Position numbers and translations under genes: made by a program
Part shown: positions 50,316-62,581 of the stretch, piece after piece
Layout: the number at the start of each line of letters is the position of its first letter
How positions within the stretch are numbered: position 1 is the stretch's first letter
Source of the DNA: Salvia splendens
Taxonomy: Eukaryota > Streptophyta > Magnoliopsida > Lamiales > Lamiaceae
DNA length: 64,000 nt
Reading direction: 5' to 3'
Assembly (NCBI RefSeq): GCF_004379255.2
Contig: NC_056049.1
Span: forward strand, 7,254,001-7,318,000
The notes under the pieces: generated by a model
Database searches by the model: none
Seen by the model: only the letters and a program-made list of their open reading frames with translations
What the model was told of the DNA's origin: nothing

Positions 50316-53300
50316 TCACTTCTTTTCCTCTTCTTTTGGTTCTGTGTCTTCTTCCTTCTTCTGCATGAACCAAAAATGTTACAAACGTATAAAGAGTACA
50401 ATAGTACAAACAACGAGCTATAAGAAAACCAGTCGTTGATTTTGTCTAGGTGATACGTATGCTTATCATGAACACCTACAATTATAAATTGTAACTATTT
50501 CCACTAGCAGAAGAAAATGAGCTCATTACAATCAGTTCATAAGCACAGAGAGAGAATATATTTGCATTATTAGTGAAACTAAGTAACATAAAATGGGCGT
50601 CTCCATGTTGCAACTAGGAGTACATTCTAGTAAAACTATACATGATTAAAACAGAGGCAACTAGTTGCGAAACATACTGTAGAAGAAACTAATATTGAAG
50701 GCAGAAACGATATAAAACACCAGTCATAAAGTTTTGAACAAAGATCCAATTTTTATAGGGTAAGACTTAAGCAATCAATCAAACATGACTGATAGACAGG
50801 GAGTTCATTTGAAGCAAAACCTTCATATCATCTCATCACCAATCAAGTATGTGCTGGTCACAGATCACTCTCTTACAAAGCTGAACTTGAGTAAATACAC
50901 AATGCAAGAAGAGTACTCATAAGAAGAGAAGAACAATATCGCTTTCACACACAGGAGCGATTATCAATTAATATCTAATTTTTACGATTTTTTTCATCTA
51001 CTTTGACCCTTTTCTCCTACCAAAGTCATTACAACTAACCTCAGACTGATTTTGCATGGACGCAAGCAAATCTTTGATGGCGGGGTCATTCGGATCAACG
51101 CCTGGAAGCTGTTAAAGCAATCAACTATTAAATAAATGATAAAACTGGCAGTCAATGTTTCGAATTTGTTTAACGTGTTAGTACATATTTGAGAATCAAT
51201 TAACTCAGCCAGCCATATAATCAAGAATATAACATGAAGATACACTTACTTGAGCCAGCATGGAGGACATATAGGATTGATCTGCAAATATCTTATTTGC
51301 TTCATTCGGGTTTGATTGATCACCTTGACCATCTTGCACAGACATTTGAAGAGCTACAAGGAAAAAGGTACATTTTGTAATCAAATAATCTGCAGATTAT
51401 TCTACCAAGATCCAGTATACAGAAAGAAGTCCAGAGAAACAGGTCAATGCAAGATAATAGTAAATGGACATTAGATCTCACCAAGTTGCAGATCATGGTC
51501 ATCAGCAGATGCATCGGACATGTCAGTGTCCCTCACAGCAACTGTGGATGAAGAATCATCCATGGACATAGCTAGGGCTTGCTGTAACAATGCATTCTCA
51601 TCATCCTGTAAGAAAATATCTTATGTTATCTTCAGTTCATTGCATATTGAATTATGAATCAGAAGTCAAAATGCATTCAAGAGAGGCTCCAGGTTGATTT
51701 TTAGAAATTCAAAACCTTAAAAAGAAATAGATCTAAAAGAAAATGAATTCTTCGAGCATTTCTCTTTTTCTCTTATTATATACACATAAGATCGTGCAAA
51801 CTTTTTAGCACCAAAAAATAACAAATTTCTCTTAATTTCATCAACAAAGATAAGGTTTAATCTGTCAAAAGGATAGTTACAAGGAAAATATAGATGTAAA
51901 CATTCAACATTTCTTAACATGCCACATCAGATACGCACAAGATTATGTTACCCTATCCTGTTTCTCTCTGTTCATATACAAACAACCTACTTGGACTCCT
52001 ATAACATTCAACCCTCGCAAATTTACACATATCAAGACCTTATATTCTTGTATTCGTATAAGTTCTTCTAAAGATTTAATCAACAAATACGTGAAATCCA
52101 AAAGTACCAAGCTGTCAGTCATGTAAACCATGCTAGCACTTAAGTAAAAAGCTAAGGTCCACTGTTGACCATCACACCGAGATGCTAAAACAAGAGTTCA
52201 GTAATATGAGAACTCAAACCGTTAGATCATGGGTCTTCTTTTCGGGTTCAGATGTTCCAGGGATCACATTCTCAGTCATGGTTACATCCTGTGAAGTGGA
52301 TAGCTCTCCTTTTTCCCCCTTTCCAGCTTCTTCTGCAGCCTTCTTTGCAGCCGCTTCTTGTCTTGCCCTCTCCTCTTCCATTGATACTCTAAGTGCAAGA
52401 GCAAGTTCAGGGTCCAAGTTTGGATCCACGCCAAATTCAAACCCGCCACCAGCAGCAGCTGCCGCAGCTGCAACATAGCCACTTGCTCCTTCTCCATCAC
52501 CTGTAAATATTGGGGTACTGCACAAAGAAAAATATTAGAAAATGTAACATAATAGATTCATCTTGACCGAAGCTCCAGCCAAAATAGAGAAAAACCTGAT
52601 AAGCACGTCTGAAAGAGCACTGGGACCAGGAGGAACATGTACAATATGACTGCTATCATTGTTATTTACTGCAGCAATTAATGCCTCAAGCTTCTCTGTC
52701 TTCTCTTCATCTTCTTCACCAAAGTTTACAATATCAAGAGCTACACTGTTCTTTTTCAATTTTCTTCCAATTAACTCCAACACCTTCTTGTCATACTTAA
52801 CAGGACTGCAACAACATACATGACTCCCTGAGAAACTAATGCTAAAAAAATCAACTTCAGAAGCACATAACTTAATGATTTGTACCTTCCCACAAACACA
52901 ATTATCCTTTGCTGTTGCTTCTTGTTTTGGCGATGCTTGAGGGCCAACTGTGCAACTTGGATCCCAGCTGCCAAGTTCATCTCACCACCCACTTCTACAC
53001 CTACACAGATCATCAAAGCACTATGATAAATAAGATAATCACAGGAAAAATAGGCATTATGACGTCGAAATTACAATTTGACAGGCACATGCTTCCACAA
53101 CTGACTGAAAACAACTTGTGAATCTTCAATAGTATCATAATACACTAAACTTTCTTAGTCCCACATGCATAATAAAAAAGAACCCAAAAGATCATTGAGT
53201 GTCCATCCATCACCCTAAAGCTAAAGTCTGGAGATAAACCAACAAATTTTAACTCAGGGAAAATTTTATCAAAATCCCAGTTCACAATTTTATAATCTTC

Positions 53301-53905
53301 CAATCATCACATACTGATAAAATGAATTCCCTAATACAGCTGACCCAATGTTAGTAGAAGCTAACCGTGTGCACATGCCAATATCTTGCCAAGATCACTG
53401 GTTGGAGTGACCAAGACACGAACCCCCTTTCCGGCCATTGTCAACACTCCCACTGTATTTTCTGGATTTGCCTACATAAAATAATAATAATGAAGACACG
53501 CACACAAATCAGCACAAACCTAACCAGCACTAAACCAAAAGCATTCCCCAAATCAATAAGTAAAGGTGGTACATAAATTGATTCGCTTATCAACAAGACA
53601 AACACTAACGATTAAAAAATTAAAGAGCCCTAGAACACGAAATAACTGAAAAGGGGGAAGAAAAAGAAAACCTGAGTCTTCGCTCCGCAAATTAGGCTTA
53701 CAGCGTCCTTTTGAGCATCGAATCGAGTGGGGGAGTAGTCGCCGTTACGCATCCACTCCGAATTATCGATGCAGATCATCGTAGCCTATTCATCCATTTA
53801 AAACTCGAACAGTTAGCGCGATTGGCAACTACAAGGGGGGAACTGAGCCCTGATACGCAAACGCAACCAATTGAAATTAAATGAAGCGCAAACCTCGAGC
53901 ACCAT
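50316..53905 (-). CDS. RPN10: 26S proteasome ubiquitin receptor RPN10
   Basis: RPN10 (PSMD4) is a regulatory-particle subunit that binds ubiquitin chains and stabilises the lid-base contact. Ten coding exons join in frame: 53894-53905, 53672-53785, 53366-53471, 52886-53000, 52596-52805, 52220-52517, 51482-51605, 51250-51353, 51040-51108 and 50316-50360 (TGA), giving 398 residues. The N-terminal VWA domain starts [20 protein letters not shown] and includes [20 protein letters not shown] and [12 protein letters not shown]. Three ubiquitin-interacting motifs follow: [16 protein letters not shown] (about 222), [15 protein letters not shown] (about 288) and [14 protein letters not shown] (about 322). 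The C-terminus is a short [14 protein letters not shown] tail on its own exon. Exon 1 codes only four residues. It looks intact. Confidence 0.96.
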
Positions 53906-55022
53906 GATTGCAGATCGAACTACGGAAAGATAAACACAGCTGACAAATAAATGAGGAGAAATTGAGAGAATTGTTTTGTGAGAGAATTTGAGGTTACTTG
54001 GAAGAGGGGCAGCAAATATGAACACTTTCCAATATGAATAATTTGATCCTTCATGTTTCAACAATTATAAATAGGCCCATGGGCTTTCCAATTTTATAAT
54101 TTAATCCATCAAATTTAGTCCAAGTAATAGTTACTACTAATTTGAATTGTATGACCCAAACTTGTTTGCTGGGACTATAAATTGTGAATATATATTTAGT
54201 GATTAGGCTAATATTTGTATGTTTTACTTTTTATTTTTAATATGGGATGGAACATGGAAAGATCTCTTTCATAACTACATTCTATTTTGCATTTACCATA
54301 TGGTTAGTAATAGTATGCAATAATTTTGTGATTAGTGTGTAGTAATTTGTTGGGAAGGGCTAAATGAAAAAAAATGAGATTATTGTTCTCCGATTCTAAT
54401 TTAAATAGTTATGGAGTACTTCATTCGTCCACTTTCTTTTTTGTCCATTCCAACTAAGATGACTCCTTACTTATTTTAAAAATAATTAAATTATTCAACT
54501 ATTGTTTCTCTTTCTTATTTTATTCATCTCTTCTACTTTAAAATATCCAATAATTTTGTTTCTCTATTATTTTATCCAGTTATTCTACTTGAAAACACTC
54601 AACAATTGTTTTTTCTTTACTTAAATTCCTTAAAATAAAATTGCATGAAATCTTATGGCATTCCATTATGGAATCATCTTTTATAGAACAAAGTGTGCAT
54701 GTTTTATGTACATGTTACTTAAATATAGTCCTAGTACATTATATAGTATTAACCTAATACGTATACGATATAAAGTTCTTGAAAAATACTTAAACATAAT
54801 TCGAAACAACGCAATCCTTTGTGGAGTAGGTGTTAATGCTCATATTAATATTTTGAAGAAGTATTACTCCCAATTTTGTAACACACGATTAAATAGATAA
54901 AATGCAATTGGCAAGAACCTTTGTCAGCCAATATCCCCTAACTAAATGAGCTTTCATCTATTGCTGCTACAAATATACAAAACCGAAGCGATGGTCGTCG
55001 GTTACTTGACCACGACCAACTA
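53906..55022. other. RPN10 promoter and AT-rich intergenic region
   Basis: The first about 150 bases are the RPN10 5' UTR and promoter. A MITE-like start (CATTCGTCCACTTTC) lies at about 54420 but its other end was not found. The rest is AT-rich without genes. Confidence 0.45.
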
Positions 55023-58000
55023 TCATACCTCCGGATCCGAACGCACCCGATCCTGAAGATCCTCGTTTGACGTAGGTAAGGAGCCATTCTCATCAGAAGC
55101 CAAGCTACGCCCCGCCATGCTTGAGCTCCCTTCTATTCTTCCAGTAGAGTTGCCTGTTGTGTCCTTCCCCTCCTCCAAGGACGGCTGGGTAGGACTCGGT
55201 CCGTGTCTAGTCCTCACCTTTTTCCGCCATCCATGCAGCGATTTCCTCACATCCTCAGACACTATGGTCCTCTTGAACTTTGACCCCATCTGCAACGACT
55301 GTGTTATAACATGCGAATGGAAATCGATGCACGAGGCCAGCCAGCACACGAGAAAACTACCTACCTGAGCTATAATAACGTAAAGAGGGAAAGTGATGAA
55401 GCTGCACCAGAACTGCGAGATCACCCTGCACTGGTGCACCACTTTAGACACTAGAACGGAACAGTGGAAAGATAGTGAGCCACAACGTACCCAAATGTCA
55501 ACCGAATCACCAAGAAAGTGCGGTCGTCAGTGTAGCACGACGATGCCTTTATTTCCCACTGAATTAAACACATCAAAACAAAACAGTCTCTTGTATGTAT
55601 ATTTTGCTTTAAATTGCAACTACAAGATCGGATTGGATTGATGAGGTCTTACCAATGACCATAGATAAGTTGTCATCTCGAATGCATTCTGCACAAAAAA
55701 CACAACAGCACAGGTGATGAACTTATCTATATTGTTTCTTTTCATTTGAATCTTAATCCAAGCCACGAAATGACATGTGTTGAGCAACCTGAAATGATAC
55801 GAATTGTATCAATCGGAGAAGCAGCCTGGGGTTGCCAAACCAGAAGAGCTCGTCCCTCAGATTGAACCTCCGGACTTCAGTCCACTGACTGGACTCCATG
55901 ATTTCAACAGCCAGCTTTACAACTATGCGGTGTAGCTTTGTACCGAGTAGAAGGATCAACTGCTCAAGACATATAAGCAAACGATACATCTGGAAGGTTC
56001 ATAAAGCCCAAAAAGAAAGTCTTCAACTTACAACGGTGGGAAGGAAAGAGAGCCAGAAGTATATATTTGTTCCTGATGCCAAATAAGTATAACAATACAC
56101 TTTAGAACAGTTACAGAAGAGCAGGATCAATTACGATTCAGATTGTCTTATATCAATGCTATGAGGTTTGTCAGCAACAAGAAATAACCGATGACAAACA
56201 CATGCATTCAAGTGAGCAAGACAGGAACAATCGATTAATCACAGATTCATAAACAATATTCATTTCGGTAAGAGGATCTTACCATGAAATCCTAGAACAA
56301 TGCAGGTAATAGCGAAAACCCATAGTGGGATACTGCAAAAGATAAGGAAGAAATATTAGATACTTTCATTTAATTTCTACAGCTAATTTAGCTTCTTAGA
56401 CAAGTCATTGCTGGAAACTGCAACGTTTTACTCTCTCCAGCGAATAAGGCGAGCCAAAAGATCCATTTTTATAGAACCCTTTACAAATGATATTTACCAT
56501 CTTTTTAAAGAAAGTACAGATACAGCTTTAAGAGAGGATAGTGAGCATAATCTGTCAATTGATCTAAAGAAAGGTCAATGTTGAACGCATTCAAGAAGTC
56601 GACCCATGAGGCTTAAATGCTGCTGAAAATCCATCTAAATTTGTGAATGAATTATGAGATGATATACTTATAGTTTATAGCATATATGTGAAGAAAATTC
56701 CACATCGGAGTTATGTAGATGAGTAATATATTAGAAACAGGATAATGGTTGTTATAAGAGATATTAGCAACCATGCTAATCAATGAATGTTCTTGTACCT
56801 AATGCCAACAATATCTCGGAACTCTTCCTCCATGCTCCGAAGCATGTAATTGTGGAAATCATAAGTGAAAGGTAATTGATGGGTCTGAAAATGTAAGCCA
56901 TAACAAAGAAACAGAAAGTTATAAATCCACACTATGTATGCAATCAGCAGTAGGATCCGAACAAGTGAACTTAGGAGATAAACTTACAGTGATGAAGCCC
57001 AGTCGTAGAGCCATATAGTCAGCTTGGCTTATAGAACTCCAAAACTGGCGGCTGAAACAAAGCTGAGCATAAACTGGCTTATGAAATGTTCAAGTGCCAA
57101 CTCACAAACATACACACAAAGGATAATGACTCAGAATTATGTTGCCACAGAATCTAAACTAAGCAGTCAATTAGTAATGCCTAATTTGGTTAAACCTATG
57201 AGACTTTGTGTGTGCATACCAGCCAAACAAGAAGTCTGTTCTGACTCCAAGGATGGGATGTATGATGAGCAACGAAACTTGATAGGCGCCGTATTGGCAT
57301 ACCATCTGTTCCGACATCTTCAGAATCTGCTTCAATATTGCAAGGAAATAATTCATAGGCGATGAGAATAAATTTTCCACATATAATAGGATCATATCAA
57401 CTACCAGCAGTTAGCAGGCCTCGAAGAGCCAATGTCTTTGCGTTATTTTCCCATGTTCTCCAGCTATAGATCTGCATTCAGGATAACGAATGTTGAGCAT
57501 GTTGGCTGAAGCAATGCAGCAAGAATCATGGGAGGTTACTATGACACTGAAAACGCCCACCTTGATCATGGCTAGTGCAATGGCTAAGAAACTATATGAG
57601 ACATGGGTAACGCCCAAAACAAAAAAGAACCGATGTAGCTGCTCAAGGCTCTCGTGTGAAGCAAATGGTTCACGATCCTGGAAAACAGAGGTAGATACTG
57701 AGCACAAGCAACCTTAATTATTACATTAACTAGCTAGAATTTGACGTTAGAGACTGGAAACCATAATCTAAACCCTAAACCCTATTACTCTGATGCATCA
57801 AATCTGGTTTTCTAAAATTTAAAGTCTTCTGTATGACCACTTTTATTGTGACTTTGATATAGCAAGATATGAGAATTTGAGTATGAGGCAAATATTCAAA
57901 TCCAGAATGCTAATACAACTTCATTCGAGAGCGCACAATGCATTCAATCTAAAATTAAGGGAAGGAAACTCTCTAAGCACATCATTTAAAACTAAAAATC

Positions 58001-58809
58001 ATGTCCTACATTTCTATGAACTTGGATACCTGATGGATACATTAATCCTAACAACCATTAACAGCACATACAACTGCTGAATAAGTAGGCATAAAATCCA
58101 GATCCATGGTGAAAATGAAACAAGAAACTATCTATACAGCGTGAAAGAAATACCTTAGGGCAATAATTGTGATTCTGGCCTTCCAACAACATCCGCGAAA
58201 TTGAGGAATTAAAATGATCAGACCTGAAAACAACCGCATGTCTAGCAAGAGCTTGTTGTTCTGCAACTTTAGTGGGAGAACATGGATAGAACCGGCTGCT
58301 CATCAATGCCGATGGCTTGACACAAATTTTGGCCACAAAAGCAATCCAATGACCCATCAACAACGATAGAAGCCCAAATACCATTAACTCTGGTTTACAC
58401 CAAAGAAGCATCTCATGAAACCAAAAATCTAAATTCAACAAGAACATCAAAAATCCAACAACAAATAAACCTTAGAAGAGCCCATCTTCTTACCTTCCTT
58501 GATTTTATCCAAGGCAGCAAGAAGATGTTTCCTTTTAGTCCTATCCAACCACTATACAAACACACATAAACACACATGAACACACTACATAATCATTAAC
58601 AATTCAAGAATCATGAACACTTCAAAATCCATCACCATCACACACACACACACAAACACACATAAAAAGAGGGAGAAATCAACACTAACCTTCCCAAACT
58701 TCTTCAAGCCTCCATGAAGCAAGAAGCCAATGGCAACCAAAAGGGAGATAACAGTGGCAACAGCCCAGGTGGGCGTCCCTGCCAAAGATCTCCCCTCCCT
58801 ACTTTTCAT
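55023..58809 (-). CDS. MLO-type seven-transmembrane protein, frame uncertain at one junction
   Basis: MLO proteins are plasma-membrane, calmodulin-binding proteins known for powdery mildew susceptibility, root tropism and pollen-tube reception. Exons seen: 58690-58809, 58494-58551, 58154-58389, 57561-57677, 57405-57471, 57220-57326, 56988-57062, 56799-56884, 56283-56332, 55789-55989, 55653-55688, 55491-55558, 55365-55425 and 55023-55289. They give about 515 residues. Family segments are [100 protein letters not shown] and a C-terminal calmodulin-binding region [10 protein letters not shown]. The short Ser-rich tail resembles the AtMLO4/11/14 clade. The junction of 56283 to 55989 is out of phase by one base, and the first TM residues after it are poorly conserved. 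Either a micro-exon was missed or the gene is damaged there. Confidence 0.87.
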
Positions 58810-59084
58810 CTCACAATCAATAAAAAAATGAAGAATCTTTTACCGAGTCTCTGCAAAATGGGTTCCGAAAAAGAGAATCTTGCCAAAAGGGAGTCGAGTA
58901 ATTGGGCGATTAGACGAAGCCATTTATGGAATCATAATTGTTGTGTTTATATGTCGACCATGGCGCCTTCAGCATTAAAAATTGGCTGCATGGACTGCTG
59001 CTAAAAAGTGGAGCACAATGCAAAATGGGGCCCTTTCTTCGTCAAAATTGGTTAGCTCCAAATTTTATCAATAGGATTGTGGAA
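58810..59084. promoter_or_regulatory. MLO 5' UTR / proximal promoter
   Basis: This stretch is immediately upstream of the leftward MLO start codon at 58809. No clear core promoter motif was pinned down. Confidence 0.4.
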
Positions 59085-59315
59085 TATTGTTGGGTTCTAA
59101 AGCTTTAGCTTTGCTACTGCAATTGAATTTCTGACTTTTCACCTCTACTAACTCTACCAACTATTGTTGGGTTCTAAAGCTTTAGCTTTGCTACTGCAAT
59201 TGAATTTCTGACTTTTCACCTCTACCAACTCTACCAACTATTGTTGGGTTCTAAAGCTTTAGCTTTGCTACTGCAATTGAATTTCTGACTTTTCACCTCT
59301 ACTAACTCTACCAAC
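59085..59315. repeat. Three 77-bp tandem repeats upstream of MLO
   Basis: TATTGTTGGGTTCTAAAGCT begins at 59085, 59162 and 59239, and each unit runs through CTTTAGCTTTGCTACTGCAA to CTCTAC(T/C)AACTCTACCAA. The units are nearly identical. The array lies about 280-510 bases upstream of the MLO ATG. Confidence 0.96.
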
Positions 59316-59755
59316 TCTTGAAACGTGGAAATCAATGAGCTGCTGAATTATTGTCATTTTTTCTCGATTAAATTATTGTCATTTTTCTCGATTAAATTAT
59401 TGCTACATGCCTGCATATATTACTTAATTGGCAGGCAGTAGGTTGTTCACTAAAAGATAGCATTAAAGTTAAATAAAATAAAATTATTTTGTTATACAGT
59501 TGTCTTCTACATTTTTCTACATGGTGTGACGTAATTTGAATATCACAAATCTCCACGGCTTGTTTCTTGGTTATTATTTTGTCTTGGTTTGTTGACTATG
59601 TTTTGACTAATGTTTTTAAGGTTTTATTTGTCATGATTTTCATTTTGTTAGCAGTTATTGATTTAATATATAGATACATGGGAAAAAAAAGCACTGACAC
59701 GAATTATGATGAATTGAAAAAAATCAACAATTACCAACGGCAAATCCCTTCGTAA
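59316..59755. other. AT-rich spacer
   Basis: Contains a short duplicated motif (ATTATTGTCATTTTTCTCGATTAA twice, 59347-59401) and no supported gene. Confidence 0.4.
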
Positions 59756-59821
59756 TGCCAAGGGGTAAATAGGATATACCAACAAATTTCACAGTAGGTA
59801 ATTGGCGTATTTTTTGTAGTG
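59756..59821. mobile_element. CACTA transposon right terminus (remnant)
   Basis: The stretch ends with ATTTTTTGTAGTG, the reverse of CACTACAAAAAAT, which is the terminal motif of plant CACTA elements. Upstream ACCAACGGCAAAT and TAATTGGCG-like motifs look like subterminal repeats. The matching left end was not found in the window. Confidence 0.5.
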
Positions 59822-59925
59822 AATATAATTGCTTGCGATTTCACTTATTTTCGATGTGGTATATAATTTGCATCTGACAATTCTACGAGTCTATTCTCTC
59901 TCTTTGTTCTCCCATATAATATAGC

Positions 59926-60456
59926 TGTAGGAAAACGTGTAAAATATGGGGAACTTTTCCTTTTCCTAAGTCCTTTGGCCTTTCATCTTAAGGTAACCTC
60001 CAAATGCATTATGAAGTGCCTTAATGCCAAGACTCTTCATGTAGGCATTCATATCCTATAAATAGGTGGAGTTTTGGGAGATGAGGACACACCAACATCA
60101 CAACAAGCATTCTCTCTTCTCTAGCTCTCTACATCCTAGTTCACATATAGGAGCATTGCATAGCTCGATTCTCGGAACTCCATCAAGTTCGCCGGTGCCT
60201 AGCGGGTTTGAGGTGCTTCTACACGCTAGGAGGAAGTCGTTTTATCTTTGGGGGCAATACGCCATTCCGTGAGCACTAGCCGGGGCGTAATTTGTCTTGC
60301 GGAAAGAGGGCTTTCCTCGACTCGACTTATAAATTTGGTTTGCTTTATTTCCGTTGTAATTTTCATTCCTCTTTTTGTTGCAAGTTTCCTTTCTATTGTA
60401 ATAGTTAGAGTACCGTCTGTACACGGCTTGGGAATTTCTTCCCACTATTTCTAACA
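59926..60456 (+). repeat. Copia 3 5' LTR
   Basis: TG...CA ends. The internal block at 60238-60329 is shared with the otherwise dissimilar LTRs of Copia 1 and 2. Confidence 0.94.
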
Positions 60457-60458
60457 AT

Positions 60459-60472
60459 CGCAAGACAAATTA
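60459..60472 (+). promoter_or_regulatory. Self-complementary primer-site-like block, Copia 3
   Basis: CGCAAGACAAATTA begins two bases after the 5' LTR and is the exact reverse complement of TAATTTGTCTTGCG at 60288-60301 in the LTR. Spacing to the LTR end is the same as in Copia 1. Confidence 0.65.
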
Positions 60473-60519
60473 TTGTACTCTTCTAAGACAGGATTATACC
60501 AATTGAAGTTGGAGGAAAC

Positions 60520-61173
60520 ATGAGCTCCAAAGCTGGAATGAAGAAACGAACAGTCGCAATGTTCGTGGGCTACGAAATGGTTAATTCCCTGAAATCAATT
60601 CTCTTGAGAATTGTGTTTATCGTTTGTCAGTTGACAAGCAAGACCAATTTAGACTTGGTAGTAGTAATTGGGATGCATGGGTTGTTGAATATACCAATGC
60701 ACATATGGTTCAATATAATTGTGTACTTATTGATGGAGACAATATTGTGCAAATTATTTGAACGTGTTGTTATAAACAACAAAGATCACGAGGTGGTCGC
60801 AATGGTCTCCGATGTGAACCATGGTAATAATCCAAATGAATGGTTTGTTGATACAGGTGCCACATGTCATGTGTGCTCTGAAAGAAGCGTTTTTTCTACC
60901 TACAAATCTGTTGGAGGTAGAAAAATACGTATGGGAAACCAAGCCTCTTCTAAGGTGGTTGGTGTGGGTAATGTGTTCTTAAAATTAGGACCAGGAAAGG
61001 TTCTTACCCTTAAGGATGTGCTGCATGTCCCAGACATCCGAAATAATTTGGTGTTAGACTCACTTCTAGTAAATCATGGATTTTCACTAGAATTTGAGTG
61101 TGAAAAGGTTATAATGACCAAGGATGAAAAGTTCATAGGTGAAGGTCACCTAGTGAATGGGTTTTTTAGCTGA
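60520..61173 (+). pseudogene. Copia 3 gag remnant and protease
   Basis: A 217-codon frame. The first about 100 residues are not recognisable as gag and look like a deletion scar. From there [16 protein letters not shown] is the aspartic protease active site, followed by [18 protein letters not shown] and [15 protein letters not shown], which match the Copia 1 protease region. It stops at GFFS before the pre-integrase domain. Confidence 0.85.
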
Positions 61174-61239
61174 ACGTTACGGTCATTCACCGTGGAAAAG
61201 GAATAAGCAATAAGGAAGATAACACATCCTCTTATTTGC

Positions 61240-62004
61240 TTGAAAGCTCTAATTTATGGCATAATACTGGGACATGTAAATCTAAATGCTATAAAAAGAT
61301 TAGTAAATCTTAATTTACTAAAAGCAGATAAGTTTAACTCACAAGAAAAATGTGAAGTGTGTGTTGAAGCCAAAATGGCTAAACTGTCGTTCCATTCGGT
61401 AGAGCGAAACACAAAACCTCTTGAATTGATCTTTACAGACGTATGTGATTTGAAATTTGTACAAACAAGAGGTGGTAAAAAGTACTTCATCACATTTGTG
61501 GATGATTACACAAGATATCCCCAAGTACTTGAAGGGTACTGTAATGCAAATTGGATCTCTGATTCAAAAGACTCATTTTTTACAAGTGGGTATGTGTTCA
61601 CTGTGGGGGGTGGTGCTGTCTCGTGGAAATCAACGAAACAGACGTGTATTGCTCGTTCCACTATGGAATCTGAGTTTATCGCATTGGATAAAGTAGGGGA
61701 AGAAGCCGAGTGGCTCAGAAATTTCCTAGAATGTATTCCATGTTGGAAGAAGCCAGTGCCGACAGTAGTGATATACTGTGATAGCCAAGCAGCTATAGGG
61801 AGAGCACATAGTGGCTTATACAACGGTAAGTCTCGACATATTCGTCGGCGACATAATACCGTCAGACAATTGATCACAAGTGGTGTTATCACAGTTGACT
61901 ATGTAAGGTCAGTTGATAACTTAGCGGATCCGTTAACGAAAGGTTTAAACCGTGATCAATTGCATAAATTGCTAAAAGGAATGGGACTGAAAACCACATC
62001 TTAA
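61240..62004 (+). pseudogene. Integrase start fused in frame to RNase H
   Basis: A 254-codon open frame. It begins with the GAG-pre-integrase region ([19 protein letters not shown]), carries the first two integrase Asp motifs ([14 protein letters not shown]) and then passes directly at about 61517 into RNase H ([47 protein letters not shown]). Everything between, including the integrase C-terminus and reverse transcriptase, is deleted. The joint lies at an AGATA motif present at both breakpoints in the related Copia 2, so microhomology or template switching is likely. Unlike Copia 2, the frame is undamaged. Confidence 0.9.
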
Positions 62005-62581
62005 AAGATGATTATAGTGGTAACCCAACCATACGATTGGAGATCCCATGGGTTTGGTTCAATGGGAAAACGAAGCTATATGAATCTAGTTGTAACACTC
62101 GGAAGATTTTTAATCTTCGCCCATTCTTTAGAAAGCATTGAGTGTTGTAACCTGCATGTGGTAAGAGGCTAAGTTTTGACTTTTAATGATTCTTAGAAAC
62201 CTCGAGGAGGTGGGTATTGCAGGATACCTAGAAAAGAATCACCTATGTAAGTGAAGAAGTGTGGGTCGCTTCAACATGTGAATCACTTATGAATCCAAAG
62301 TAGTGTTCCAGTAAAGGACACAAACGTGAGAACTGATGAGTTTGTAAATAATATTGTGTCAATATTATTGTCTCGGTATACACCAAGGAGGAATGGTTCA
62401 AGGCATCACGTCCACCAGGCCGCCGGTATGCCCGATAGTGTTGACTATGGAAAGTTCAAAGCCCCAAGCTACTATTCCAAATGCAATATTATTTCTCGAG
62501 AACTGAGCAAAAGAGTCTGCATACATGCATACATGTTTGGTGTTGATTTGAGCTTGCAGCGCTCTAACCAATGTGGGGGAT
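62005..62581 (+). other. Copia 3 non-coding 3' internal region and polypurine tract
   Basis: Related to 38690-39249 of Copia 2. It ends with the purine tract GTGGGGGAT just before the 3' LTR. Confidence 0.7.

Noticed and set aside
52182..52478. A plus-strand ORF over RPN10 exon 6
   Set aside because: It is antisense to the Ala/Glu-rich UIM exon, whose spliced sense frame is fully supported.
59567..59755. A 62-codon ORF with a hydrophobic stretch
   Set aside because: AT-rich composition, no family resemblance, and it overlaps probable CACTA subterminal sequence.
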